DNA of 64,000 nt, from assembly GCF_004522235.1 (NCBI RefSeq), contig NZ_SDLT01000015.1, positions 16,058 to 80,057 on the forward strand, given 5' to 3'. The stretch is from Amycolatopsis nivea. Its GTDB lineage: Bacteria; Actinomycetota; Actinomycetes; Mycobacteriales; Pseudonocardiaceae. Shown here piece by piece: positions 8,526 through 17,065 of the stretch. The notes beneath the pieces are model-generated. The model saw only the letters and a list, made by a program, of their open reading frames with translations, made no database searches and was not told the DNA's origin. Position 1 is the first letter of the stretch. Every line of letters starts with the position of its first letter. Made by a program: the position numbers and the translations under genes.

Positions 8526-9553
8526 CGTCCACCCACCCCCTGGTCAGGCGCGGAGATCGGCGGCGTGCAGCCCTCCGGGTTGATCGAGATCCCGCCTGCC
8601 GTGATCGTCGGCGGCAGCAGACCGCACAGGTACCCCTCGAACCAGCGCCCGTTGCCGGTCGCGTTCGCGCCGACCCGGGCGAACGGGGCCATCAGCTGCA
8701 AGCTCCGGTCGAGGTTGCCCTGGTTGCGCTGCAACACGTCGGTCACCTTCCCGAGCGCGGCGAGCGTCGGCCCGATCTGCGTGCGGTTGTCCGCGACCAG
8801 CCCGGACAGCTGCTTCGAGATTTCCTGCGTGCCCTTGAGCAGCGTGCTGATCTGCTCGCGGCGCTGCTGCAGTTCGCTGAGCAGGAGGTTGCCGTCGCTG
8901 ATCACCTGCTGCAGCTGCGCGTTCCGGTCGGACAGCGTCTTCGAGATCTTGCTCGTGTTGGACAGCAGCGCGTGCAGATCCGCGTCGCGCGAGGACACCG
9001 TCTTCGACAACGCCGACAGCCCGGACAGCGTGTCCTTCAAGTACTTCGGACTGTCCTTGAGGGAATCCGACAGCGCGGTGAAGCTCTGCGCGAGCTGCTG
9101 CGTGTCGATGTCGCCGACCGTGGTGGACAGCTGGTTGAACGCGTCCTGCAACTGGAACGGCGTCCGCGTGCGCTGCACCGGGATCGTGTCGCCGGGCTTC
9201 TGCGTGCCGCCGCCCTTCGTGTCCAGCGCGAGGTACTTCTCCCCCAGCAGCGTCTTGATCTCGATCGACGCCGTGGACGCGTCGCCGACCCGCACGCCCT
9301 TCACCCGGAACTTCACGAGCACCTGCTTGTGCCCCAGCTCCACCGACGTCACCTGCCCGACCTTGACGCCGGCCACCTGCACCTCGTTGTCCGGCGCGAG
9401 CCCGGCGGACTCGGCGAACGCCGCGGTGTAGGTGGTGCCGCTGCCGAACATCGGGATGCTGTCGGAAAAGTACGTCACGGCGGTCACCAGCACGATGAGC
9501 ACGAGCGTGACCGCGCCGACGCTCGCCTGGTTCCGGTCCTTCAGTCGTTTCAC
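8522..9553 (-). CDS. mce4C: Mce family protein, MceC position
   Basis: 343 residues. Start GTG (VKRLKDRNQAS) is chosen because it overlaps the mceB stop by four bases; the open frame continues upstream but only as out-of-frame mceB sequence. Membrane anchor at about 12-32, Mce domain about 36-120 (AGLAPDNEVQVAGVKVGQVTSV), then a helical region. The C-terminus carries the GYLCGLLPP segment common to MceB/C/D proteins of these operons. Confidence 0.9.
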   Translation of the reverse strand: MKRLKDRNQASVGAVTLVLIVLVTAVTYFSDSIPMFGSGTTYTAAFAESAGLAPDNEVQVAGVKVGQVTSVELGHKQVLVKFRVKGVRVGDASTASIEIKTLLGEKYLALDTKGGGTQKPGDTIPVQRTRTPFQLQDAFNQLSTTVGDIDTQQLAQSFTALSDSLKDSPKYLKDTLSGLSALSKTVSSRDADLHALLSNTSKISKTLSDRNAQLQQVISDGNLLLSELQQRREQISTLLKGTQEISKQLSGLVADNRTQIGPTLAALGKVTDVLQRNQGNLDRSLQLMAPFARVGANATGNGRWFEGYLCGLLPPTITAGGISINPEGCTPPISAPDQGVGGR

Positions 9554-10587
9554 GGGCCACACCTCGGCGCGCGTTCGGTGCCGGGGATCGGCACGATCGG
9601 CAGCGTCACGTCCAGCGAGGAAATGCCGATGGTGCCTTCGATCCCGCACAGGTAGTAGTTGAACCAGCTGCCGTAGCTCAGGGTCCGGGTGAACTTCTCC
9701 AGGTTGCCCGGCAGCACTTGCAGCAGATGCTCGACGAGCGGCTGCGCGTCGTTGAGGTTGTTCGCCAGCTTCCCGAGCTGGGTCACGTCCTGCTGCACGG
9801 CGGGACGGGCGTCGGCGAGCAGTCCCGCGGTCGCGTTGGTGAGGTCGCCGAGCGCGCCCACCGCGTCGCCGATCGGCTTGCGCTGCTCGGCCAGGCCGCT
9901 CACCAGCCGCTGCGTCTGGTCGACGAGGTCGCCCAGCTGCGGGCCGCGCGCGTTGACCGTGCTGAGCACCTGGTTGAGGTTGTCGATGACCTGCCCGATC
10001 ACCTTGTCCTTGCCCGCGATCGACGTCGTGATCGACGCGGTGTGCGACAGCAGGCTGGTGATCGTGCCGCCCTCGCCCTGGAACACCTGCACGATCTCCG
10101 CGGAAAGCTGGTTGACCTCCTTCGGGTCCAGCGCCTTGAACAGCGGCTTGAACCCGTTGAACAGCACGGTCAGGTTCAGCGCCGGCTTCGTGCGCTCCGG
10201 CGGGATGGTGTCGCCGGGAGACAGCGTGTCGCCGCCGCTGACGTCGGTGCCGAGCGAGAGATAGCGCTGGCCGACGAGGTTGCGGTACTTGATGGTCGCG
10301 GTCGCGAGCGAGGGCAGCTTGTACGCCGATTCGACGAGGAACCGCACCTCGGCGTAGTTCTGCTCGCCCTGGTCGACCCCGATCGTCTCGACCTGGCCGA
10401 CCTTCACGCCGGAGATCCGCACGTCGTCGCCTGCTTGCAGGCCGGACGCGTCGGTGAACTTCGCGACGTAGGAGGCGGTGTTGCCGAAGTTCGTGTTCGC
10501 GATCGTGGTGGCCAGGACCCCGGTGAGCAGCACGGTGACCACGGCGAAAATGCCGATCTTGATCAGCGCGGGAACGAACGACCTCAT
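9550..10587 (-). CDS. mce4B: Mce family protein, MceB position
   Basis: 345 residues: membrane anchor about 7-30, Mce domain about 35-120 (ASGLQAGDDVRISGVKVGQVETI), then helices. The C-terminal NYYLCGIEG segment parallels GYLCGLLPP of the next gene, a family feature. The ATG overlaps the mceA stop (ATGA). It works with the other five Mce proteins. Confidence 0.9.
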   Translation of the reverse strand: MRSFVPALIKIGIFAVVTVLLTGVLATTIANTNFGNTASYVAKFTDASGLQAGDDVRISGVKVGQVETIGVDQGEQNYAEVRFLVESAYKLPSLATATIKYRNLVGQRYLSLGTDVSGGDTLSPGDTIPPERTKPALNLTVLFNGFKPLFKALDPKEVNQLSAEIVQVFQGEGGTITSLLSHTASITTSIAGKDKVIGQVIDNLNQVLSTVNARGPQLGDLVDQTQRLVSGLAEQRKPIGDAVGALGDLTNATAGLLADARPAVQQDVTQLGKLANNLNDAQPLVEHLLQVLPGNLEKFTRTLSYGSWFNYYLCGIEGTIGISSLDVTLPIVPIPGTERAPRCGP

Positions 10588-11939
10588 TTCAGCTCCACCT
10601 CCGCCCCGCGGTACAGCGGCCCGACCAGCAACGCCGACCAGCCCGGCACGTTCTCCGGCGCGGTGTTCAGCGTCGGCGAGGCGAGCAGGTCGAGCAGCTT
10701 CTGCTCGTCGGCCGACCCGACGATGCTCGGCGCGCCTCCGGTCGACCCGGACCCGCCGGGCAGCGGGCCGTTCGTGAAGTCGCTGGGCAGCGTCCCGTCC
10801 GGATCGTGCGGCGGCGCGGGCTTGCTGGCCCCGTCCTTCACCGCGCCGTCCGGCGGATACTGCGGCCAGCGCCCGGGTTTCGGCACCTGCGGATAGCAGC
10901 GCGGCCCGCGTTTGTCGTCGTACTTCGGCTCGTCGACGCCGGGCAGGTACTTGCCGCGGCTCGCCGAGAACTCGATCGTCACGCGGCTGACCTCCGGATG
11001 CGCGGTGCCCTTGCCGAACGCCAGCTCCGCGTTCGGCACCGTCCCGGCCAGCTGCTTGAGCAGGCACGGGTATTCCGGCGCGTACTTCGCGAGCACGTCG
11101 AGCGTGGGCTGCACGGCGGTGGTGAGGCGGATGATGTTGTCCTTGTTCACTTCCAGGAAGCGCGTCAGGTCGGTGGCGGTGCCGGCGACCGAGGAGTACA
11201 AGTCGGTCAGGCCGCGCTGTTTCTCCACGATGGTCTGCGTCGTCGTGGTGAGGTCCGCCAGCGCCTGCAGCGCGTCCGGCGCGGCCTTGTCGTAGATGCC
11301 GGAAACGTTGGCCAGCCCGGTGATGTCCGCCTTGAGATCGGGCAGCGACGGGTTGAGCTTGCCGAGGTAGTCCGACAGCTGGGTCAGCGTCTCGCCGAGC
11401 TTCTTGCCGCGTCCGTCCAGCGCGGTGGACACGGCGTTGAGCGTGCTGGACAGCTTTTCCGGCTGCACCGCCTGCAACAGCGGCATGACGTGGTTGAGCA
11501 CCTGCTCCAGTTCGATCGCGGTGCTGCTGCGGTCCTGCGGGATGACGTCGCCCGCCTTGATCGGCCGCTGCGGCCGCTCGGGCAGTTGCAGCGCGACGTA
11601 CCGTTCGCCGAACAGGGTTTTCGGCAGCAGCCGCGCCGAAACGTTCGACGGGATCACGTCGGTCTTGTCCGGCTGCAGCGCCAGTTCCAGCTCCGCGTGG
11701 TCGCCGACCGGCCGCACGTCGCGGATCTCGCCGACGAGCATGCCGCGCACCTTCACGTCGCCGCCGACGCGCAGCTGGCTGCCGACGTGGTCGGTCTCCA
11801 GCTTCACCATCGTGACCGGCGTGAACACCTTCCGGTACGCGGCGATCGTCGTGGTGAAGAACAACGCCGCCACGACCAGGAACACCAGCCCCAGCAGCTG
11901 GTACTGGAGCCGTTTGCGCAACTCTCGACGGGTGCTCAT
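10584..11939 (-). CDS. mce4A: Mce family protein, MceA position
   Basis: 451 residues; membrane anchor about 12-34, Mce domain about 40-125 (LRVGGDVKVRGMLVGEIRDV), helical region to about 300, and a long Pro/Gly-rich C-terminal tail. It is longer than the mycobacterial MceA proteins of about 400-450 residues only through this tail. First mce gene after the two permeases. ATGA overlaps at the start with yrbE-B and at the end with mceB. Confidence 0.9.
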   Translation of the reverse strand: MSTRRELRKRLQYQLLGLVFLVVAALFFTTTIAAYRKVFTPVTMVKLETDHVGSQLRVGGDVKVRGMLVGEIRDVRPVGDHAELELALQPDKTDVIPSNVSARLLPKTLFGERYVALQLPERPQRPIKAGDVIPQDRSSTAIELEQVLNHVMPLLQAVQPEKLSSTLNAVSTALDGRGKKLGETLTQLSDYLGKLNPSLPDLKADITGLANVSGIYDKAAPDALQALADLTTTTQTIVEKQRGLTDLYSSVAGTATDLTRFLEVNKDNIIRLTTAVQPTLDVLAKYAPEYPCLLKQLAGTVPNAELAFGKGTAHPEVSRVTIEFSASRGKYLPGVDEPKYDDKRGPRCYPQVPKPGRWPQYPPDGAVKDGASKPAPPHDPDGTLPSDFTNGPLPGGSGSTGGAPSIVGSADEQKLLDLLASPTLNTAPENVPGWSALLVGPLYRGAEVELK

Positions 11940-12796
11940 CCGGATATCCGCACTGTCGTGTTCGCGCCCCAGATCGCGAGGCTCAGGAAGAAGTCCAGCA
12001 CCGAGATCAGCACGATCGACGTCCGCACCGCGCGGCCCACCGCGATGCCCACCCCGGCCGGCCCGCCGGACGCGGTATAGCCGTAGTAGCAATGGGAAAG
12101 GATCACCAGCACGCTGAACACGATCACCTTGGCGAAGGACCACAGTACGTCCTCCGGCGGGAGGAACAGCGTGAAGTAATGGTCGTACGTGCCCGCGGAC
12201 TGGCCGTAGAGCCAGATGGTGATCTGCCGCGACGCGAGATACGAGGACAGCAGGCCCACCGCGTACAGCGGGATCACCGCGGTCACGCCGGCGAGCACGC
12301 GCGTGGTGACCAGGTACGGCATGCTCGGCACGGCCATCACTTCGAGCGCGTCGATCTCCTCGGAGATCCGCATCGCGCCGAGCTGGGCGGTGAACCCGCA
12401 GCCGACGGTGGCCGACAGCGCGAGCCCGGCCGACAGCGGTGCGACCTCGCGGGTGTTGAAGTAGGCGGAAATGAACCCGGTGAGCGCGGCGGTGCCGAGC
12501 TGGTTCAGCGCCGAATACCCCTGCAGGCCCACGATGAGGCCGGTGAAGAGCGTCATGCCGATCATCACGCCGAGCGTCCCGCCGATCACCGCGAGGCCGC
12601 CGGTGCCGAAGCAGACCTCGGTGAGCAGCCGCGTGGTTTCGCGGCCGTAGCGGCGGATCGTGCGCGGCGACCAGGCGAGCGCCCGGCCGTAGAACGACAG
12701 CTGTTTCCCGAGTCCTTCGAGGCTCGCGCCGGGGCGCGCGATGATCTCCAGCGTCCGGTCGGACGCGCGCGTCTGCTCGATCGGTTCGGCCGTCAT
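11936..12796 (-). CDS. yrbE4B: YrbE-B, MlaE-type integral membrane permease of the Mce transporter
   Basis: 286 residues with five to six membrane helices of the MlaE family. The EQ-loop-like coupling segment AMRISEEIDALEVM (about residues 160-175) contacts the MceG-type ATPase, whose gene is not in this window, as is usual. It lies one base after the yrbE-A stop. Pairs with YrbE-A to form the inner-membrane part of the importer. Confidence 0.93.
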   Translation of the reverse strand: MTAEPIEQTRASDRTLEIIARPGASLEGLGKQLSFYGRALAWSPRTIRRYGRETTRLLTEVCFGTGGLAVIGGTLGVMIGMTLFTGLIVGLQGYSALNQLGTAALTGFISAYFNTREVAPLSAGLALSATVGCGFTAQLGAMRISEEIDALEVMAVPSMPYLVTTRVLAGVTAVIPLYAVGLLSSYLASRQITIWLYGQSAGTYDHYFTLFLPPEDVLWSFAKVIVFSVLVILSHCYYGYTASGGPAGVGIAVGRAVRTSIVLISVLDFFLSLAIWGANTTVRISG

Positions 12797-12797
12797 G

Positions 12798-13589
12798 TCA
12801 CAACGCCTTCGGGGGCACGACTTTGAGGTACACGGCGGTCAGCACGACGTTGATCAGGAACAGCAGCAGGAAGGTGATCACCACCGCCTGGTTCACCGCG
12901 TCGCCGACGCCCTTCGGCCCGCCCGCCGGGTTCAGCCCGCGGAACGCGGCGACCACGCCCGCGACGAAGCCGTACAGGAACGCCTTGATCTCGCTGATCC
13001 AGAGGTCCGGCACCTGCGCGAGGGCGTTGAAGCTGGCCAGGTACGCGCCGGGCGTGCCGCCTTGCAGGACCACGTTGAAGAAGTAGCCGCCGAGCACGCC
13101 GACCACGCTGACCAGGCCGTTGAGCAGCACCGACACCACGATCGCGGCGAGCACCCTCGGCACCACGATGCGCTGCACCGGGTTGACGCCGAGCACTTCC
13201 ATCGCGTCGATCTCTTCCCGGATCTTGCGCGCGCCGATGTCCGCGCAGACCGCGCTGCCGCCCGCTCCGGCCACCAGCAGCGCGGTGATCAGCGGGCTCG
13301 CCTGCTGCACGATGGCGAGCGCGCTGGCCGCGCCGGTGAAGGACTGCGCGCCGATCTGCGTGGTCAGCGATCCGAGCTGCAGCGCGATGACGGCGCCGAA
13401 CGGGATCGCGACCAGGGCCGTCGGAAGAATGGTCACGCTCGCGAAGAACCAGCACTGCTGGATCCATTCGCGGAACTGGAACGGGCGCTTGAAGATTGCC
13501 CGCAGGACCTCCCAGGACAGCGTGGCGAGCCTGCCGACCTGGGTCAGCGCCGCGGTGCCCGGGAGAGTGACCGAGCCGCTTCCGCCCAC
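12798..13589 (-). CDS. yrbE4A: YrbE-A, MlaE-type integral membrane permease of the Mce transporter
   Basis: 263 residues; MlaE-family permease with the coupling segment ARKIREEIDAMEVLGV and C-terminal helices ending VYLKVVPPKAL. The GTG start is supported by a GGGAGG ribosome binding site about 6 bases upstream. First gene of the nine-kilobase mce operon; every later junction overlaps by four bases or leaves one base, so the ten genes are one transcription and translation unit. I saw no clear KstR motif in its own 123-base upstream gap. Confidence 0.93.
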   Translation of the reverse strand: MGGSGSVTLPGTAALTQVGRLATLSWEVLRAIFKRPFQFREWIQQCWFFASVTILPTALVAIPFGAVIALQLGSLTTQIGAQSFTGAASALAIVQQASPLITALLVAGAGGSAVCADIGARKIREEIDAMEVLGVNPVQRIVVPRVLAAIVVSVLLNGLVSVVGVLGGYFFNVVLQGGTPGAYLASFNALAQVPDLWISEIKAFLYGFVAGVVAAFRGLNPAGGPKGVGDAVNQAVVITFLLLFLINVVLTAVYLKVVPPKAL

Positions 13590-13712
13590 CGCACCTCCCA
13601 GTAGTCACCCCCGAGTCTTGCCCATCCCCGCCCGCCGATTTCGGTTAGCGGTGTTCACTCCCGTCCCTTCAGCCCCCGGCGGTCACCCTAGGCGCACCAG
13701 CACCCGACCTGC

Positions 13713-14477
13713 TCACAATTTCAGCGCGTGCGTGGCGGTGGCCCCGCCGTCGGCGACGAACTCGCCGCCGGTGCAGTACGAACTCTCGTCGCTGCCGAGG
13801 AACACCAGCAGCGGCGCGATCTCGTCGGCGCGGCCCACCCGGCCGAGCGCGACCTTCTTGCCCACCCAGGACACGTCCACGTCCGCGCCCGCCGCGTCGG
13901 ACACCATCTTCGTGTCGATCATGCCCGGGTGCACCGAGTTGACCCGGATCCCGCGCGCGCCCAGCTCCAGCGCGGCGACCTTGGTCATCCCGCGGATCGC
14001 GAACTTGGTCGCGGTGTAGGCGACGAGGAACGGCATCCCGGCCAGACCCTCCACAGAGGACACATTGACGACGGAGCCGCCGCCGGCCCCGGCCATGGGT
14101 TCAACGACCGAGCGCATGCCGAGAAACGCCCCGATCTGGTTGATCCGCACGACGCGTTCGTATTCGGCGAGCGGCGTCTTCGCGAGCTCCGAAAAGTACA
14201 GCACCCCGGCGTTGTTGACCAGCACCGTCGGCGGTCCGAACTCGGCCACCGTGGTCTCGACCGCGGCGGTCCAGCCGTCCTCGTCGCTCACGTCGAGATG
14301 GCAGAACACCGCCGCCTCGCCGAGTTCCGCGGCGAGCGCTTTGCCTTCGTCGTCGAGGACGTCGGCGATCACCACCTTCGCGCCCTGCGCGACGAACGCT
14401 CGCGCGGCGGCGGCGCCCTGTCCGCGGGCCGCGCCGGTGATGAGGGCGACCTTGCCGGACAGCCGGTGCTCAGTCAT
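13713..14477 (-). CDS. Short-chain dehydrogenase, hydroxysteroid dehydrogenase-like
   Basis: 254-residue classical SDR. Cofactor motif TGAARGQG at about residues 13-20, NNAG at about 88, catalytic Ser in NVSSVEG and YTATK for Tyr/Lys. The C-terminus resembles 3-alpha/20-beta-hydroxysteroid dehydrogenases (M. tuberculosis FabG3 type). It lies 13 bases after the second SDR and upstream of the mce operon, so a role in sterol oxidation is likely but inferred. Confidence 0.85.
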   Translation of the reverse strand: MTEHRLSGKVALITGAARGQGAAAARAFVAQGAKVVIADVLDDEGKALAAELGEAAVFCHLDVSDEDGWTAAVETTVAEFGPPTVLVNNAGVLYFSELAKTPLAEYERVVRINQIGAFLGMRSVVEPMAGAGGGSVVNVSSVEGLAGMPFLVAYTATKFAIRGMTKVAALELGARGIRVNSVHPGMIDTKMVSDAAGADVDVSWVGKKVALGRVGRADEIAPLLVFLGSDESSYCTGGEFVADGGATATHALKL

Positions 14478-14490
14478 GCGTCCTCCGGGT

Positions 14491-15372
14491 TCAGGGCAGC
14501 GAAAGCAGATCGGTCGCGGCGAACATCCGCTCCGGGTCGCGGCCGGCGAAGTGCCCGCCGACCTTTTCGGCGAGTTCTGCGGTGGTCCAGGCACCGTTCG
14601 CGGTGTCGAACCGCTCCTCCACCGACGGCGGTTTCAGCAAGGCGACCATGCCGCCGTGCACGACGAAGACCTGGCCGTTGATCGCGTCCGCCTCCGGCGA
14701 GGCGAGGAATGCGACAAACGGAGCAACGTGCTCTACCGACAACGGATCGAGCCCGTCCTCGGGTGCTTCGCCGAAGACATCCGCGGTCATCGCGGTGCGG
14801 GCGCGCGGGCAGATCGTGTTGGCGCGCACGCCGTACTTCGCGAGCCCGCGCGCCGCGGACATGGTGAGCGCCGCGATCCCGGCCTTGGCCGCCGAGTAGT
14901 TGGGCTGGCCGGGCGAACCGACCAGGAACGCCTCGGACGCGGTGTTCACGAGCCTGCCGTACACCGGCTGACCCTCCATTTTGGAGCGATCGCGCCAGTA
15001 CGCGGCGGCGTTGCGGGACAGCAGGAAATGCCCTCGCAGGTGCACCGCGATGACCTTGTCCCAGTCCTCGTCGGACATCGAGAACAGCATCCGGTCGCGA
15101 AGCACGCCCGCGTTGTTCACGACGATGTCGAGGCTGCCGAAGTGGTCGACCGCGGCCGACAGCAGTTCCTTCGCGGTTTCGGCCGCCGAGACGTCCCCGG
15201 CCACCGCGAGCGCCTTGCCGCCCTGCTTTTCGATCTCGGCGACGACATCTTTCGCCTCGCCGATGTCGTTGACCACGACGGACGCGCCTTCGCGGGCCAG
15301 CGCGAGCGCCTCGGCCCGGCCGAGCCCCGCTCCGGCCCCGGTGACGACAGCGACCTTGCCTTCGAGCGTCAT
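14491..15372 (-). CDS. Short-chain dehydrogenase, Rv3502c-like
   Basis: 293-residue SDR related to the dehydrogenase unit of peroxisomal multifunctional enzyme (17-beta-HSD4 type). TGAGAGLG binds NAD(P), NNAG and the YSAAK catalytic pair are present, with the ICPRARTAMT loop typical of this subgroup. Position between mce and ferredoxin genes matches Rv3502c next to M. tuberculosis mce4. Likely oxidises a beta-hydroxyacyl-CoA sterol side-chain intermediate. A weak KstR-like site lies about 95 bases upstream. Confidence 0.87.
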   Translation of the reverse strand: MTLEGKVAVVTGAGAGLGRAEALALAREGASVVVNDIGEAKDVVAEIEKQGGKALAVAGDVSAAETAKELLSAAVDHFGSLDIVVNNAGVLRDRMLFSMSDEDWDKVIAVHLRGHFLLSRNAAAYWRDRSKMEGQPVYGRLVNTASEAFLVGSPGQPNYSAAKAGIAALTMSAARGLAKYGVRANTICPRARTAMTADVFGEAPEDGLDPLSVEHVAPFVAFLASPEADAINGQVFVVHGGMVALLKPPSVEERFDTANGAWTTAELAEKVGGHFAGRDPERMFAATDLLSLP

Positions 15373-15464
15373 CGAACCGCCCCAGCCCGGTCGCCGTGCG
15401 TGTTCCCTGCGGTCGGTTCCACCCGCGAGCCTCCTCGTCGAAGCCTGCCTGACGCAGCACAGAC

Positions 15465-15478
15465 TAGAATCTGTTCTC
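15465..15478. promoter_or_regulatory. Degenerate KstR-like operator
   Basis: TAGAATCTGTTCTC against TNNAACNNGTTNNA: 6 of 8 fixed positions match. It lies upstream of the SDR operon and is flanked by a partly palindromic AGAATCTGTTCT. Weaker than the site at 15714. Confidence 0.4.
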
Positions 15479-15496
15479 GTATTGGGCAAGCCCTGA

Positions 15497-15682
15497 TTAA
15501 CCGGTCGTGAACAGGGCGTTCTTCGGGCAGTTCGTCACCGCTTGCGAAACACGTTCTACTTCTTCGTCCGGAACCGGTCCGATCACCAGGTTCTCGTCGT
15601 CGTCGAGATCGAACACCTCCGGCGCGAACCCGACGCAGACCGCGTTCGCCTCGCAGAGCGACCGGTCGACACTGACCTCCAT
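15497..15682 (-). CDS. fdxD: Ferredoxin, 3Cys [3Fe-4S] type
   Basis: 61-residue acidic ferredoxin. Cysteines are spaced C-x5-C (CEANAVC) and a distal NCP, three in total, the pattern for a [3Fe-4S] cluster. The ATG has a GGAGG ribosome binding site. Same position as Rv3503c (fdxD) beside mce4 in M. tuberculosis. It probably donates electrons to a cytochrome P450 or other oxygenase of sterol breakdown; no P450 is in the window. Confidence 0.88.
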   Translation of the reverse strand: MEVSVDRSLCEANAVCVGFAPEVFDLDDDENLVIGPVPDEEVERVSQAVTNCPKNALFTTG

Positions 15683-15713
15683 GCTTCCTCCCGTCCGCCA
15701 CTCCTGGTACAAC

Positions 15714-15727
15714 TAGAACAGGTTCTA
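15714..15727. promoter_or_regulatory. KstR operator between fdxD and fadE26
   Basis: TAGAACAGGTTCTA matches all eight fixed positions of the KstR consensus TNNAACNNGTTNNA and extends to a 16-base palindrome CTAGAACAGGTTCTAG that is perfect apart from the central pair. KstR is a TetR-type repressor released by cholesterol CoA thioester intermediates. Placed in the 103-base divergent gap, it can control both ferredoxin and the fadE genes. Confidence 0.85.
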
Positions 15728-15785
15728 GCTTACCGCCGGGGCCCGGTACGACACCACAACGAGACCGGCGGGGTGGAGGTGACGG

Positions 15786-16949
15786 GTGCGGATCGACTAC
15801 ACGCCGCGGCAGCGGGAACTGGCCGCTGAGCTGCGGGAGTACTTCGCCGAACTGATGACCCCGGCGCGACGGGAAAGCCTCGCCGCGCCCGGCGGCGAGT
15901 ACGGCGACGGCTTGGCGTACAAGGAAATCGTGCGGCAGCTCGGCAAGGACGGGTGGCTCGCGCTGGGCTGGCCGCGCGAGTACGGCGGCCAGGACCGCAG
16001 CATGCTCGACCAGCTGATCTTCACCGACGAGGCGGCCGTCGCCGGGGTGCCGGTGCCCTTCCTGACGGTGAACACGATCGGCCCCACGATCATGCGGTTC
16101 GGCACCCCGGACCAGAAGGCGTTCTACCTGCCGAAGATCGCCGCCGGCGAACTGCATTTCGCGATCGGCTACTCCGAACCGGGCGCGGGCACGGACCTCG
16201 CGTCGCTGCGCACGCGGGCGACCCGCGACGGCGACGAGTACGTGGTCAACGGGCAGAAGATGTGGACCAGCCTGATCGAGTACGCCGACTACGTGTGGCT
16301 CGCCGCGCGCACCGATCCGGAGGCGCGCAAGCACAAGGGCCTGTCGATCCTGATCGTGCCGACCTCCGCGCCGGGGTTCTCCTGGACGAAGGTGCACACC
16401 GTCGCCGGCCCGGGCACCAGCGCCACCTACTACGACGACATCCGCGTGCCGGTCACGTCGCGGGTCGCCGAGGAGAACGCGGGCTGGCCGCTGATCACCA
16501 ACCAGCTCAACCACGAACGCGTCGCGCTGACCTCGGCCGCGCCGGTGCGGAAAGCGCTGGCCGACGTCGTGGAATGGGCGCGCGCGGAGTCGCTGACTGA
16601 CCGCGAGTGGGTCCGGACGCATCTCGCGCGCGTGCACGCCTGCGCGGAGTATTTGAAGCTGCGGAACTGGAAAATCGCCTGGGCCGCCGCGGCCAGCGAG
16701 CTCGGCCCGGCGGAGGCGTCGGCGACCAAGGTGTACGGCACCGAGATGGCGATCGAGGCGTACCGGCTGCTGATGGAGGTGGTCGGCGCGGCCGCTGTGG
16801 TGCGCGACGGCTCCCCCGGCGCGGTGCTCGCGGGACGGCTGGAACGGCTGCACCGCTCGGCGTTGATCCTCACTTTCGGCGGCGGCACCAACGAGGTGCA
16901 GCGCGACATCGTCGCCGCCACCGCCCTCGGCCAGCCCGTGACCCGTTAA
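15786..16949 (+). CDS. fadE26: Acyl-CoA dehydrogenase, FadE26/ChsE4-like
   Basis: 387 residues, acyl-CoA dehydrogenase fold: FAIGYSEPGAGTDLASLRTRA for the FAD-binding stretch, WTSLIEYAD, and FGGGTNEVQRDIVA near the C-terminus. In mycobacteria FadE26-FadE27 (ChsE4-ChsE5) form a heterotetramer that dehydrogenates the sterol side-chain CoA ester. GTG start with GGAGGT about 7 bases upstream. Its TAA stop lies inside the left arm of a 16-base inverted repeat that separates it from fadE27. Confidence 0.9.
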   Translation: MRIDYTPRQRELAAELREYFAELMTPARRESLAAPGGEYGDGLAYKEIVRQLGKDGWLALGWPREYGGQDRSMLDQLIFTDEAAVAGVPVPFLTVNTIGPTIMRFGTPDQKAFYLPKIAAGELHFAIGYSEPGAGTDLASLRTRATRDGDEYVVNGQKMWTSLIEYADYVWLAARTDPEARKHKGLSILIVPTSAPGFSWTKVHTVAGPGTSATYYDDIRVPVTSRVAEENAGWPLITNQLNHERVALTSAAPVRKALADVVEWARAESLTDREWVRTHLARVHACAEYLKLRNWKIAWAAAASELGPAEASATKVYGTEMAIEAYRLLMEVVGAAAVVRDGSPGAVLAGRLERLHRSALILTFGGGTNEVQRDIVAATALGQPVTR

Positions 16950-17039
16950 TAACCCGACCAAAAGTAGGCCGACCCCCCGCACGGCACGTAACCGTTGCCA
17001 CGAAAGCCATTCGGCCGTGGCTGTGGTCGGGTTATTAAC
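16945..17039. repeat. 95-bp element with perfect 16-bp terminal inverted repeats
   Basis: GTTAATAACCCGACCA at 16945-16960 and its exact reverse complement at 17024-17039, with 63 bases between. Inner shorter complements (GGCCGA at 16967, TCGGCC at 17011) extend the possible fold. The ends are AT-rich compared with the flanks. It may be a MITE-like remnant or a structured intercistronic hairpin that sets the fadE26:fadE27 ratio. Confidence 0.75.
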
Positions 17040-17065
17040 AGTCTGCACAGTAAGGAGTTCTCACG

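Noticed and set aside
16945..17039. tRNA or small RNA gene in the fadE26-fadE27 gap
   Set aside because: Fold is a single long inverted repeat without cloverleaf arms or T-loop GTTCRANYC; kept as a repeat instead.
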